NCBI GenBank assembly: GCA_020062035.1
Contig: JAGUXD010000181.1
Span: 1-5,547 of the forward strand
From: Candidatus Brocadiia bacterium
GTDB taxonomy: Bacteria > Planctomycetota > MHYJ01 > JACQXL01
Direction: 5' to 3'
DNA: 5,547 nucleotides
The notes beneath the pieces are model-generated. The model saw only the letters and a list, made by a program, of their open reading frames with translations, did no database searches and had not been told where the DNA came from. Within the stretch, counting starts at the first letter, position 1. Each line of letters starts with the position of its first letter. Made by a program: the position numbers and the translations under genes. Positions 1 to 5,547 of the stretch are shown here, piece by piece.

Positions 1-1
1 A

Positions 2-2938
2 TATTACGAATTAGATGCTGAAAATATGGGCTCGGAGATATGGTCGTACCCTACGGACGGGGCTGTTTTGCTCTCTTCGCCTTTAATCAGTGGGACATCT
101 GTCTATCTATTACCAGGTGGAGACGATATTAATTTCTATTCTATAGATATAGATAGCGGTATTAGTAATTATCAGATTGCTTTAACTGACCCATCTTCAC
201 CAACAACCGGAGCGATTTTAGGGACAAAATTATCCACATCTTCACCGATGAAGTCAGGAAGTTTGATTGTCTTCATCGTCAGGTTTGATTATATCATTGA
301 TACCGATGCCGATGACCTTCCTGACCAGTATGTCCTTAACGAATATGTATTGGCAGTTGACGAGACAACTTTGCCTGTTTATATTAAGTGGCAGATACCA
401 ACCGGACTCTTGGTTACCAGTAATCAGGGCGATGTTCCAGAGTTGGGCTTATGTCCGACACCGGCAGGAATGAAATCCGCAACAGGTCAGGATTTACTGG
501 TAATCGTTTCTTCTTTATCATCACGATTGAGAGTGGTGGATACAAATTCAGGAAATATTCTTAAGAGTTATCCATTAGATGATAGATGTCTTGCATCAGC
601 AGTGGTTGCTAATTCTCGTATCTTTGTGGCTGACCGACGTGGCTCTATTTATGCCTATCAAAATAGCACAAACAGTGCGCCTGAGCCACCAATTTCAGGA
701 TTCTCACCGGCTCATAATGATACGCTCTGGATTGGAATACCTACGATTACTCCAACCATTATCTGGGCAGCGGCAAGTGATTCTAATGATGCTTCATCTA
801 CCTTGAGATACATAATTCGGGTAGATGACGATGATGAGATATTAGAGAATAATGATTTTGAGTTTCTTACTCAAGCCGGTGTGGTTTCAATAACACTTCC
901 AGCAATGACAGTTACAGATTCCTTGAAATTGACTTATGCGATAAGGACGATTGACCCAAGAGAGGCATATTCCAGATGGTCAGATGCCCAATCATTCTGG
1001 ATTATCTTAGATAAGAATCCGCCTGAACCAGTAACAGACCTTAAAGTAACACCCAGTAATTCTTATGTTGATTTATTCTGGACCGAGTCTACCAGTGATG
1101 ACCTAAATGGCTATTGGGTTAGTTATAAGGTATCTACAGAAACGGCTTTTGCGGGCTTACAATTTGTCTGCAATACGACTTGTCAGGTTCAGGGATTAAC
1201 TAATGGAATACTGTATACATTTCAAGTCGTGGCTGAAGATATCGCCGGGTTAATGAGTTCGCCCGTAGAAATTTCCGCCACACCAAATTATGTGGTCTAC
1301 TATAACGGCATACCTTATGATTCACTATCTGATGTAGTATCAATTGCCCAAACCGGTGATACGATTACACTCGGTGCGGCAACATTTGTCTTACAGAATA
1401 CATTATACCTTCAAGAAGGTGTTAATTTGATAGGTCAGGCACCACATCTTACTATTTTAGACGGTTCATTATTGAATGATGCTATAATCCAATTATCAGG
1501 CCCGAGTGTCGGTGTTAAAGGAACTATTTCTAATCTGATGCTTTATGGTTGCCAGATAGGTGTAAATGTAACTGGTTATGCCACAAGAATAGCAATTAAG
1601 AATACAGTAATTACAAAGTGCGGAATTGGAATCTACGGCGGGAGTGATACAAATATTGAAATTATCAATAACACGATTATCTCCAATGATGATGCGGCAA
1701 TAGCCATATCCGGTCTAACCATCATAAGCAATAACATTCTTAACGATAATCAATATGGAATCCGATGGGAAGGTACAGAGCAATACTTGTCCAGATTGAT
1801 GATTTCTTATAATAATGTTTATTATAATAACTTCAATTATTATGAGTGCGATGCGGGAATTGGTGATATTTCGTATAATATATCTTTTATTGACCCGGCC
1901 CATAATGACTACCGTGAGCAAGATGACCAGCCAAATATAGATATGGGCTCGCCTTTTGATGACTGGTCGCAAGAACCATCTCCACACGGCGGTCGGATAA
2001 ATATTGGTGCTTATGGCAATACTATTTATGCCGCACCGAGCGCGCCTCTGCATATTGCTACCACGACCCTGCCCGAAGGCGAAATCTCAACTTCTTATAA
2101 TGTGAGAATCTCTACGGCTGGCGGCTCGCCCCCTGTAACATGGACAATTACTTCTGGTAGTTTGCCTGCCGGACTTTCTCTTAATCCCAACACCGGTCAA
2201 ATCTCTGGCGTTATTTCTCCTTCGGCATTAGTGGCTACTTATTATTTTTCGGTTTATGCCTTTGATACACAGAGCGACTCTGATACCGCGCTCTTTCGCA
2301 TTCAGGTAAATTACACCGGAGCATTATTGCGAGTCATTCCAACCACCCTACCAGATGGCGAACCTAAGGCATTTTATTCTGTCTTTATCACCGTTTCAGA
2401 TGGTCTTTCACCTTATCAATGGATACTTTTTGGCGGAGCCCTACCATCTAATCTATCATTAAATGAAAATACAGGTGAAATTAGTGGAATTCCACTCCCA
2501 GCATCAGAAGGCGAGTATAGTTTTATTATTGAAGTAACAGACAGAGCACTAACCAGTGTAACACGAGGTTTCACGATTAGAATAAATCCAGGGCTCCAAC
2601 AATATGAGCGTAAACCGGGTAAAAAATTTATCCCTTGTTTTATCGCCACTTCTGTTTATGGCTCACCAATGGCTAAAGAAGTAATTATCTTAAGGGAGTT
2701 CAGAGATAAATATCTTATTACCAACAGTCTGGGCAGACAATTTGTAAAATTCTATTATACCCATAGTCCTGAATTGGTTAAATACATAGAAAAAAGCCCT
2801 CTGCTAAAAAATATTACATTGATTATCCTTACACCGCTGGTGATTTTTGCTAATCTCATTCTCACAGGCGGGCTAATTAAAACAATCATCCTTTGTTTTA
2901 TCGCAGTTATCATTTCAGTTTACCCAGCACACCCCTAA
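2..2938 (+). CDS. Large multidomain surface/exported protein with C-terminal CFI-box (5' partial)
   Basis: The frame is open from the first complete codon at base 2, so the gene starts upstream; the Met at base 26 is internal and is used only for numbering. Residues 1-215 look like the end of a PQQ-type beta-propeller (VVDTNSGNILKSYP, then a SRIFVADRRGSIYAY strand). Residues 220-328 are an Ig/Fn3-like module ending in SRWSDAQSFWI. Residues 331-420 are fibronectin type III. Residues 421-622 form a right-handed beta-helix with Asn-rich coils (IEIINNTIISN, TIISNNILN). Residues 623-666 resemble the choice-of-anchor Q segment (GGRINIGAYGNT). Two He_PIG Ig domains lie at about 677-765 and 769-855, each with an LPxxLSLNxNTGxISG core. 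A CFI-box starts at Cys871 (CFIATSVYGSPMA, then LREFRDKYL, SLGRQFVKFYY), followed by hydrophobic segments at about 929-946 and 950-966. The protein is probably exported and held in the envelope by its C-terminus. Ligand or substrate is unknown, and no catalytic residues can be assigned. Confidence 0.88.
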   Translation, partial: YYELDAENMGSEIWSYPTDGAVLLSSPLISGTSVYLLPGGDDINFYSIDIDSGISNYQIALTDPSSPTTGAILGTKLSTSSPMKSGSLIVFIVRFDYIIDTDADDLPDQYVLNEYVLAVDETTLPVYIKWQIPTGLLVTSNQGDVPELGLCPTPAGMKSATGQDLLVIVSSLSSRLRVVDTNSGNILKSYPLDDRCLASAVVANSRIFVADRRGSIYAYQNSTNSAPEPPISGFSPAHNDTLWIGIPTITPTIIWAAASDSNDASSTLRYIIRVDDDDEILENNDFEFLTQAGVVSITLPAMTVTDSLKLTYAIRTIDPREAYSRWSDAQSFWIILDKNPPEPVTDLKVTPSNSYVDLFWTESTSDDLNGYWVSYKVSTETAFAGLQFVCNTTCQVQGLTNGILYTFQVVAEDIAGLMSSPVEISATPNYVVYYNGIPYDSLSDVVSIAQTGDTITLGAATFVLQNTLYLQEGVNLIGQAPHLTILDGSLLNDAIIQLSGPSVGVKGTISNLMLYGCQIGVNVTGYATRIAIKNTVITKCGIGIYGGSDTNIEIINNTIISNDDAAIAISGLTIISNNILNDNQYGIRWEGTEQYLSRLMISYNNVYYNNFNYYECDAGIGDISYNISFIDPAHNDYREQDDQPNIDMGSPFDDWSQEPSPHGGRINIGAYGNTIYAAPSAPLHIATTTLPEGEISTSYNVRISTAGGSPPVTWTITSGSLPAGLSLNPNTGQISGVISPSALVATYYFSVYAFDTQSDSDTALFRIQVNYTGALLRVIPTTLPDGEPKAFYSVFITVSDGLSPYQWILFGGALPSNLSLNENTGEISGIPLPASEGEYSFIIEVTDRALTSVTRGFTIRINPGLQQYERKPGKKFIPCFIATSVYGSPMAKEVIILREFRDKYLITNSLGRQFVKFYYTHSPELVKYIEKSPLLKNITLIILTPLVIFANLILTGGLIKTIILCFIAVIISVYPAHP
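2051..2590 (+). repeat. Tandem pair of He_PIG-type Ig domains (within the surface protein)
   Basis: Two successive modules of about 85 residues start at about residue 677 and residue 769. Both have the order TTLPxGE, Y(N/S)VxI, a P(V/Y)xW strand, LPxxLSLNxNTGxISG, and a final YxFxxxxxD strand. The protein similarity is clear, but the DNA has diverged: my hand count gives about 52% GC for 2041-2160 and 42% for 2341-2460. This is therefore an old duplication or a separate acquisition, not a recent tandem repeat. In exported proteins such modules usually act as stalks or spacers, which fits their place between the beta-helix and the membrane-proximal CFI-box. Confidence 0.75.
2636..2938 (+). other. 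CFI-box C-terminal domain with two hydrophobic segments (within the surface protein)
   Basis: This segment encodes residues 871-970 of the partial surface protein. It starts with Cys-Phe-Ile-Ala-Thr and a Tyr-Gly-Ser-Pro turn, then an amphipathic LREFRDKYL helix, an Asn-Ser-Leu-Gly-Arg turn, and FYYTHSPELVKYIE. This order is the pattern I know as the CFI-box C-terminal domain, found at the ends of many otherwise unrelated exported bacterial and archaeal proteins. It is followed by two hydrophobic stretches (929-946 and 950-966) and a very short PAHP end. The recurrent C-terminal position and conserved Cys suggest anchoring or sorting, but I know of no established mechanism. It sits directly behind the Ig repeats after a short basic linker (ERKPGKK). 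Confidence 0.8.
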
Positions 2939-2966
2939 ATCCCCTCTTGAGAGGGGTAGGGGTGTG
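2928..2966 (+). repeat. GC-rich imperfect hairpin overlapping the stop codon
   Basis: The left arm CACACCCCTA-AAT-CCCCTC (2928-2946) pairs with the right arm GAGGGGTAGGGGTGTG (2951-2966). This gives 16 base pairs, with a 3-nt AAT bulge on the left and a TTGA loop. The TAA stop of the surface-protein gene (2936-2938) lies inside the left arm, so the last codons (Ala-His-Pro) are also encoded by the hairpin. There is no U-tract after it, so it is not a classical terminator alone. It may protect the 3' end of the mRNA or be a dispersed REP-like element. A multi-copy origin cannot be tested from one window. Confidence 0.7.
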
Positions 2967-2967
2967 T

Positions 2968-2991
2968 AATCCCGACTTTAGTCGGGATTTT
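2968..2991 (+). terminator. Intrinsic terminator after the surface-protein gene
   Basis: A perfect 9-bp stem, AATCCCGAC (2968-2976) with GTCGGGATT (2981-2989), closes a TTTA loop. It is followed by a short T run (2988-2991, then C and TT). It lies 29 bases after the stop codon and just before a -35-like element, as expected for the boundary between two transcription units. The T tract is short, so termination may be partial, perhaps helped by the hairpin just upstream. The stem is simple enough that it could also be a dispersed intergenic repeat. Confidence 0.7.
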
Positions 2992-2992
2992 C

Positions 2993-3021
2993 TTGACAAA
3001 ATAATTGTATTATTATAGGTT
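2993..3021 (+). promoter_or_regulatory. Candidate sigma-70-type promoter for the downstream operon
   Basis: A consensus -35 hexamer TTGACA is at 2993-2998, immediately after the terminator, and is followed by an AT-rich stretch. At the standard 17-bp spacing the -10 would be TAGGTT (3016-3021), a weak match that keeps only T1, A2 and T6. TATAGG at 3014-3019 (15-bp spacing) and TATTAT at 3011-3016 (12-bp spacing) are alternatives with poorer geometry. The placement between terminator and ribosome binding site supports a promoter here, but the exact -10 is uncertain and PVC sigma-factor preferences may differ. Confidence 0.45.
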
Positions 3022-3026
3022 TTGTT

Positions 3027-3034
3027 AAAGGAGG
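3027..3034 (+). promoter_or_regulatory. Strong ribosome binding site that fixes the start at 3043
   Basis: AAAGGAGG is a near-perfect Shine-Dalgarno, 8 bases before ATG 3043. An in-frame TTG at 3022 would extend the protein by seven residues, but the Shine-Dalgarno would then be inside the coding sequence and nothing comparable lies before 3022. ATG 3043 is therefore the preferred start. Confidence 0.85.
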
Positions 3035-3042
3035 AAAATAGT

Positions 3043-3777
3043 ATGTTTAGGAAAAAGGATAAGTTAGAATTATACGAGGTCTTAAAACAACATAAGATAA
3101 AAGTAGGTGAGAAAATACCTCCTAAAGAAGAGCCAGTTTTATCTTCTTATTCTCCATTGCCCCGCGGGGGAACGAGACCAACTGCTGTGAGCGCAACATC
3201 AGCAACAGAACCTCTCACTAAACCGTATCCGCGGTTTAAAATCCCATTCCCAACCAAGTCTAAACAAGCAGTTGTTAGTCCTTCTCCTTCTGAGAAAATT
3301 AGCAGAACAAAATGGGACACCGCAGTAGCAGTTTCTCTCCCATCCCGGAAACCTTCAGGAATAGAACAGAAAAAACCGATTTCTTTGCAGACGACTTTTA
3401 TTATCCTCGGAATACTTGTAGTAGTTGGAATTATTATTTATCTTATAATATTCACACCATCTCCTTCTGAAAGCCCAAAACCAGCAACACCAGCGATTAC
3501 TCCGACTACACCGCCAGCCAAGAGTATCTGGTCTAACAGATTGGTCTATTACAAGGATGATGCCGAAGGACAACAATCATCTGAGAAAATACTCAGGTTT
3601 CTTATAGAAAAAGGTGTCAGCGGTGTTGTTACTAAAAAAGAGAAAATTCATGGAGTACTTCATATTGTTATTTACGCAGGAAGATACTTATCGCAAGATG
3701 AAGCACAGAAAGAACATCCCAAACTAAAACGATTACATTATGCCTTTAAGAATGTTCAAGCAGTAGAGGTGAAATAA
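3043..3777 (+). CDS. Single-pass membrane protein with C-terminal SPOR-like domain
   Basis: This 244-residue protein starts with a charged segment (MFRKKDKLELYEVLKQHKIK) and a long, apparently disordered Pro/Ser/Thr-rich cytoplasmic part (about 25-115). One strong transmembrane helix spans residues 117-137. A Pro/Thr/Ala-rich linker (138-160) follows, then a compact C-terminal domain (162-244) with strand-helix-strand-strand-helix-strand character: RLVYYKD, EKILRFLIEKG, LHIVIYAGRYLSQDEAQ and VQAVEVK. This two-fold alpha/beta pattern, with a G(R/x)(Y/F)xSxxEA motif in the second half, resembles the SPOR fold that binds denuded peptidoglycan glycans, though similarity is weak. The likely topology is N-in/C-out. 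It is first in its operon, and its stop is 2 bases from the next ATG, so the two genes are probably co-translated. A role in envelope or septum organisation is inferred. The SPOR assignment is tentative. Confidence 0.8.
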   Translation: MFRKKDKLELYEVLKQHKIKVGEKIPPKEEPVLSSYSPLPRGGTRPTAVSATSATEPLTKPYPRFKIPFPTKSKQAVVSPSPSEKISRTKWDTAVAVSLPSRKPSGIEQKKPISLQTTFIILGILVVVGIIIYLIIFTPSPSESPKPATPAITPTTPPAKSIWSNRLVYYKDDAEGQQSSEKILRFLIEKGVSGVVTKKEKIHGVLHIVIYAGRYLSQDEAQKEHPKLKRLHYAFKNVQAVEVK

Positions 3778-3779
3778 AT

Positions 3780-4130
3780 ATGTCAATCCATAGAAGTCTG
3801 GTCTTACGAGGGAGGTTAAAACGACATCGCAATGTCCTGAAAAGAAGCGAAAGGATAGAACGATTAATAGAAGAAGAGAAATTTACTGATAACACAAGCG
3901 TTTTCGGATTACCTAAATTAAGAAATATTCTTCAGAAGGTAAAACCCAAGCCGAAGAAAGAAGCCGAGGCAGCCACAGTCGCACCTGATGTTGCAGCCGG
4001 GACACCCGCGCCGGGCACAACCACAGCAGCCTATTCACCAGCACCGCCCGGCAAACTGGCTGAAACTAAACCAACCCCACCAAAACGGGATGAGAAGACT
4101 AAAACTGATACTAAATCTCCTAAAAAATAA
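3780..4130 (+). CDS. PVC-superphylum small basic signature protein with extended C-terminal tail
   Basis: Residues 1-60 follow the layout of the small basic signature protein conserved across the PVC superphylum: MSIHRSL, the basic RHRNVLKRSERIERL helix, a short charged turn, then SVFGLPKLRNI and a Lys-rich end. The family is usually about 50-70 residues and strongly basic; nucleic-acid or ribosome association has been suggested, but its function is not settled to my knowledge. Here a tail of about 56 residues (61-116) rich in Ala, Pro, Thr and Lys has been added, probably disordered. ATG 3780 follows the upstream stop by 2 bases, with GAGGTGA (3766-3772) as ribosome binding site inside the end of that gene, so translational coupling is likely. 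The tail DNA is much more GC-rich than the core. The core assignment is firm; the tail is unexplained. Confidence 0.87.
   Translation: MSIHRSLVLRGRLKRHRNVLKRSERIERLIEEEKFTDNTSVFGLPKLRNILQKVKPKPKKEAEAATVAPDVAAGTPAPGTTTAAYSPAPPGKLAETKPTPPKRDEKTKTDTKSPKK
3960..4127 (+). other. GC-rich low-complexity tail of the signature protein
   Basis: This segment encodes residues 61-116. The first part is Ala/Pro/Thr/Gly-rich (VAAGTPAPGTTTAAYSPAPP) and the last is Lys/Thr-rich (KRDEKTKTDTKSPKK). Hand-counted GC is about 68% for 3961-4020 and about 33% for 3841-3900 in the core of the same gene. No frameshift is needed, because the frame runs unbroken to the TAA at 4128-4130. The composition suggests a flexible, positively charged, histone-tail-like extension. 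Whether it is typical of close relatives cannot be judged here. Confidence 0.65.
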
Positions 4131-4157
4131 GCTACTGATTAGAAGGAAGAAATTCAA

Positions 4158-5183
4158 ATGAAAGCAGCCGTGTTTCATTCGGTAAATCAACCGCTGACTA
4201 TAGAGGACCACCCCAAGCCTCAAATAACTCAAGATGAGGTCTTGATAAAGGTTTCTGCCTGTGGTGTCTGCCATACTGACCTTCATTATATTGACCATGG
4301 AGTTGCGACATTTAAGAAACCGCCGCTTATTTTAGGACACGAAATCTCAGGCACTGTCGCTGAAATTTCTGCCAATGTAAAAAACCTCAAACCAGGCGAC
4401 CATGTCCTTTTACCAGCAGTTCTTACCTGCGGAGTCTGCGAATTCTGTAGAATCGGTAGAGAAAATATCTGTAAAACAATGATAATGTTCGGCAACCATA
4501 TTGACGGGGGCTATGCTGAATTTGTCAAGGCACCAGCCAAAGATGTTTTCATCCTCCCCTCTGAGATGCCTTTAGAAGAAAGTTGTATTATCGCTGATGC
4601 AATATCCACTCCATATCATGCGGTCAAAAACCGAGCCGGAGTAAAACCGGGCGATGTTGTTGCTATCTTCGGCTGTGGCGGTGTCGGGGTAAATCTTGTC
4701 CAATTATGTTCTCTTACAGGCGCTACGGTTATTGCAGTTGATATCCTTGATAAGAAATTAGAATGGGCAAAACAATTCGGCGCTAACTATACCATTAACC
4801 CCAATAAAATCCCGGATGTTGCTAAAGAAATAAAAAAACTAACCGCGGGCGGTGCTGATATTTCTTTTGAAGCAATTGGAAACCCTGCGACAATGGCTTT
4901 TGCCTATAATTCCCTCAAAAAAGGCGGCAAACTTTGTATCGTTGGCTATTCTGACAAGGAGTTTCCTCTGCCTGCCGCAAAGACAATGTTCTTTGAAATA
5001 GATGTAGTTGGTTCTTTAGGTTGCAGACCTGTTGATTATCCACGGATTATAGAAATGGCCCGTCTCGGAAAGGTAAAAATCAAACCGCTGGTCAGTCATA
5101 AATTTACTCTGGATAAGATTAACGACGCCTTTGAGACATTACGAAAAGGCGAAGCCCTGCGGGCAATCGTGGTAATGCAATGA
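4158..5183 (+). CDS. Zinc-dependent, NAD-linked medium-chain alcohol dehydrogenase
   Basis: This 341-residue protein has the usual MDR length and is predicted to oxidise an alcohol to an aldehyde or ketone, or the reverse, in the cytoplasm. The GroES-like catalytic domain carries Zn ligands Cys38 (ACGVCHTD) and His61 (GHE), with Asp147 (ADAISTPYHA) in the place of the third ligand, as in Rhodococcus ADH-A and the Thermoanaerobacter secondary ADH. The structural zinc set is complete: Cys91, Cys94, Cys97 and Cys105. The Rossmann fold has GCGGVG at 172-177, and Asp195 at the end of the second strand (VIAVDI) points to NAD rather than NADP. ATG 4158 has AGGAAGA (4144-4150) 7 bases upstream, and the gene follows the signature-protein gene by 27 bases without a terminator. 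Substrate is unknown; related hydroxyacyl-CoA dehydrogenases (such as 6-hydroxycyclohexenecarbonyl-CoA dehydrogenase) share the Asp motif and remain possible. Confidence 0.93.
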   Translation: MKAAVFHSVNQPLTIEDHPKPQITQDEVLIKVSACGVCHTDLHYIDHGVATFKKPPLILGHEISGTVAEISANVKNLKPGDHVLLPAVLTCGVCEFCRIGRENICKTMIMFGNHIDGGYAEFVKAPAKDVFILPSEMPLEESCIIADAISTPYHAVKNRAGVKPGDVVAIFGCGGVGVNLVQLCSLTGATVIAVDILDKKLEWAKQFGANYTINPNKIPDVAKEIKKLTAGGADISFEAIGNPATMAFAYNSLKKGGKLCIVGYSDKEFPLPAAKTMFFEIDVVGSLGCRPVDYPRIIEMARLGKVKIKPLVSHKFTLDKINDAFETLRKGEALRAIVVMQ

Positions 5184-5547
5184 AAATAATCATTATCGGT
5201 AGTGGTGCCGCAGGCATCTCAGCACTCCAAAACATTCGCCAGAACGACCCTGACAAAAAGGTCAATCTCATTCTCATCTCTGCAGAAGGCGATTTGACCT
5301 ATTCACCCTGCGCCCTACCCTATGTTATATCAGACAAAATACGAACAAGGAAACTCTCTCGCCTGGATAAAAACTTCTTCAAGAACCTAAAAGTCCAGAC
5401 CTTCTGGCGAAGCCCGGTCTGTAAAATCATCCCTCAAAAGAAAGCCATTATTTTAAGGAACGGCAGAACCTTCTTTTACGACAAACTCCTTATCGCCACT
5501 GGCTCTGTTCCTGTAAAACCATCAATACCGGGCATTGATAAAAAAGG
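5180..5547 (+). CDS. FAD-dependent pyridine-nucleotide oxidoreductase, CoA-disulfide reductase/NADH oxidase type (3' partial)
   Basis: ATG 5180 overlaps the dehydrogenase stop (ATGA), and the frame stays open to the window end, giving 122 residues. The N-terminus is an FAD-binding Rossmann motif (MKIIIIGSGAAGISAL, GxGxxG), and LLIATGS at 103-109 is the conserved second FAD contact. YSPCALPYVI places a single Cys at residue 44, where the CoA-disulfide reductase/NADH oxidase/NAD(P)H sulfur reductase family has its redox-active Cys, rather than a CxxxxC disulfide pair. Residue 10 is Ala, so the His typical of NADH peroxidase and H2O-forming oxidase is missing; this leans toward a CoA-disulfide, persulfide or sulfur reductase role. 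No good Shine-Dalgarno precedes it, so translation probably depends on coupling with the dehydrogenase. The NADH-binding and dimerisation domains lie beyond the window, so the exact enzyme is undecided. Confidence 0.88.
   Translation, partial: MKIIIIGSGAAGISALQNIRQNDPDKKVNLILISAEGDLTYSPCALPYVISDKIRTRKLSRLDKNFFKNLKVQTFWRSPVCKIIPQKKAIILRNGRTFFYDKLLIATGSVPVKPSIPGIDKK

Noticed and set aside
26..28. ATG at base 26 as the true start of the surface protein
   Set aside because: The frame is open to the window edge, no ribosome binding site precedes it, and the sequence begins mid-propeller with no signal peptide.
1640..1830. Possible CRISPR-like or tandem DNA repeat in the AAT-rich stretch
   Set aside because: The similarity is at the protein level (beta-helix coils); there is no repeated DNA unit with regular spacers.
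1715..2053. 112-codon open frame on the minus strand
   Set aside because: It lies opposite the beta-helix part of the surface protein, has no recognisable domain, and reflects the repeated Asn/Ile codons of that gene.
3022..3042. In-frame TTG start for the SPOR-like membrane protein
   Set aside because: It would put the AAAGGAGG ribosome binding site inside the coding sequence; ATG 3043 has ideal spacing to it.
4035..4298. Minus-strand open frame across the signature-protein tail and dehydrogenase start
   Set aside because: It overlaps two well-supported genes on the other strand and encodes no recognisable protein.
4690..4860. Possible NADP specificity or pseudogenisation of the dehydrogenase
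   Set aside because: Asp195 after the second Rossmann strand favours NAD, all zinc ligands are present, and the frame is intact over the normal family length.

Overview
This window is a stretch of bacterial chromosome of moderate GC, with all five genes on the + strand. The best taxonomic clue is the 116-residue protein at 3780-4130. Its first 60 residues match the small basic signature protein of the PVC superphylum (Planctomycetota, Verrucomicrobiota, Chlamydiota, Lentisphaerota, Omnitrophota and relatives). With the long modular surface protein and the redox genes, this suggests an uncultured, probably free-living, planctomycete- or Omnitrophota-like PVC bacterium. The phylum is an inference.

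Region 1 (2-2938) is the 3' part of a very large cell-surface or exported protein that begins before the window. Its modules in order are the end of a PQQ-like beta-propeller, an Ig/Fn3-like domain, a fibronectin type III domain, a right-handed parallel beta-helix ending in a choice-of-anchor-Q-like segment, two He_PIG-type Ig domains, and a C-terminal CFI-box with two hydrophobic segments.

Region 2 (2939-3042) is intergenic. A GC-rich imperfect hairpin overlaps the stop codon of the surface-protein gene. It is followed by a compact intrinsic terminator, then by a -35-like TTGACA and a strong Shine-Dalgarno, so a new transcription unit starts here.

Region 3 (3043-5547) is a probable operon with no internal terminator visible. 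It encodes a one-TM envelope protein with a SPOR-like C-terminal domain, the PVC signature protein with an unusual GC-rich disordered tail, a zinc- and NAD-dependent medium-chain alcohol dehydrogenase, and the first 122 residues of an FAD-dependent pyridine-nucleotide oxidoreductase of the CoA-disulfide reductase/NADH oxidase type. The start codon of the last gene overlaps the stop of the dehydrogenase (ATGA).

The last two genes plausibly form a redox pair in which one makes NADH and the other uses it. The first two resemble an envelope or nucleoid/ribosome-related pair. Why all four share an operon is unclear. I saw no clear CRISPR array, tRNA, rRNA, transposase or phage gene. The least explained parts are the GC-rich tail on the signature protein, the SPOR-like/signature-protein pairing, and the CFI-box C-terminus of the surface protein.
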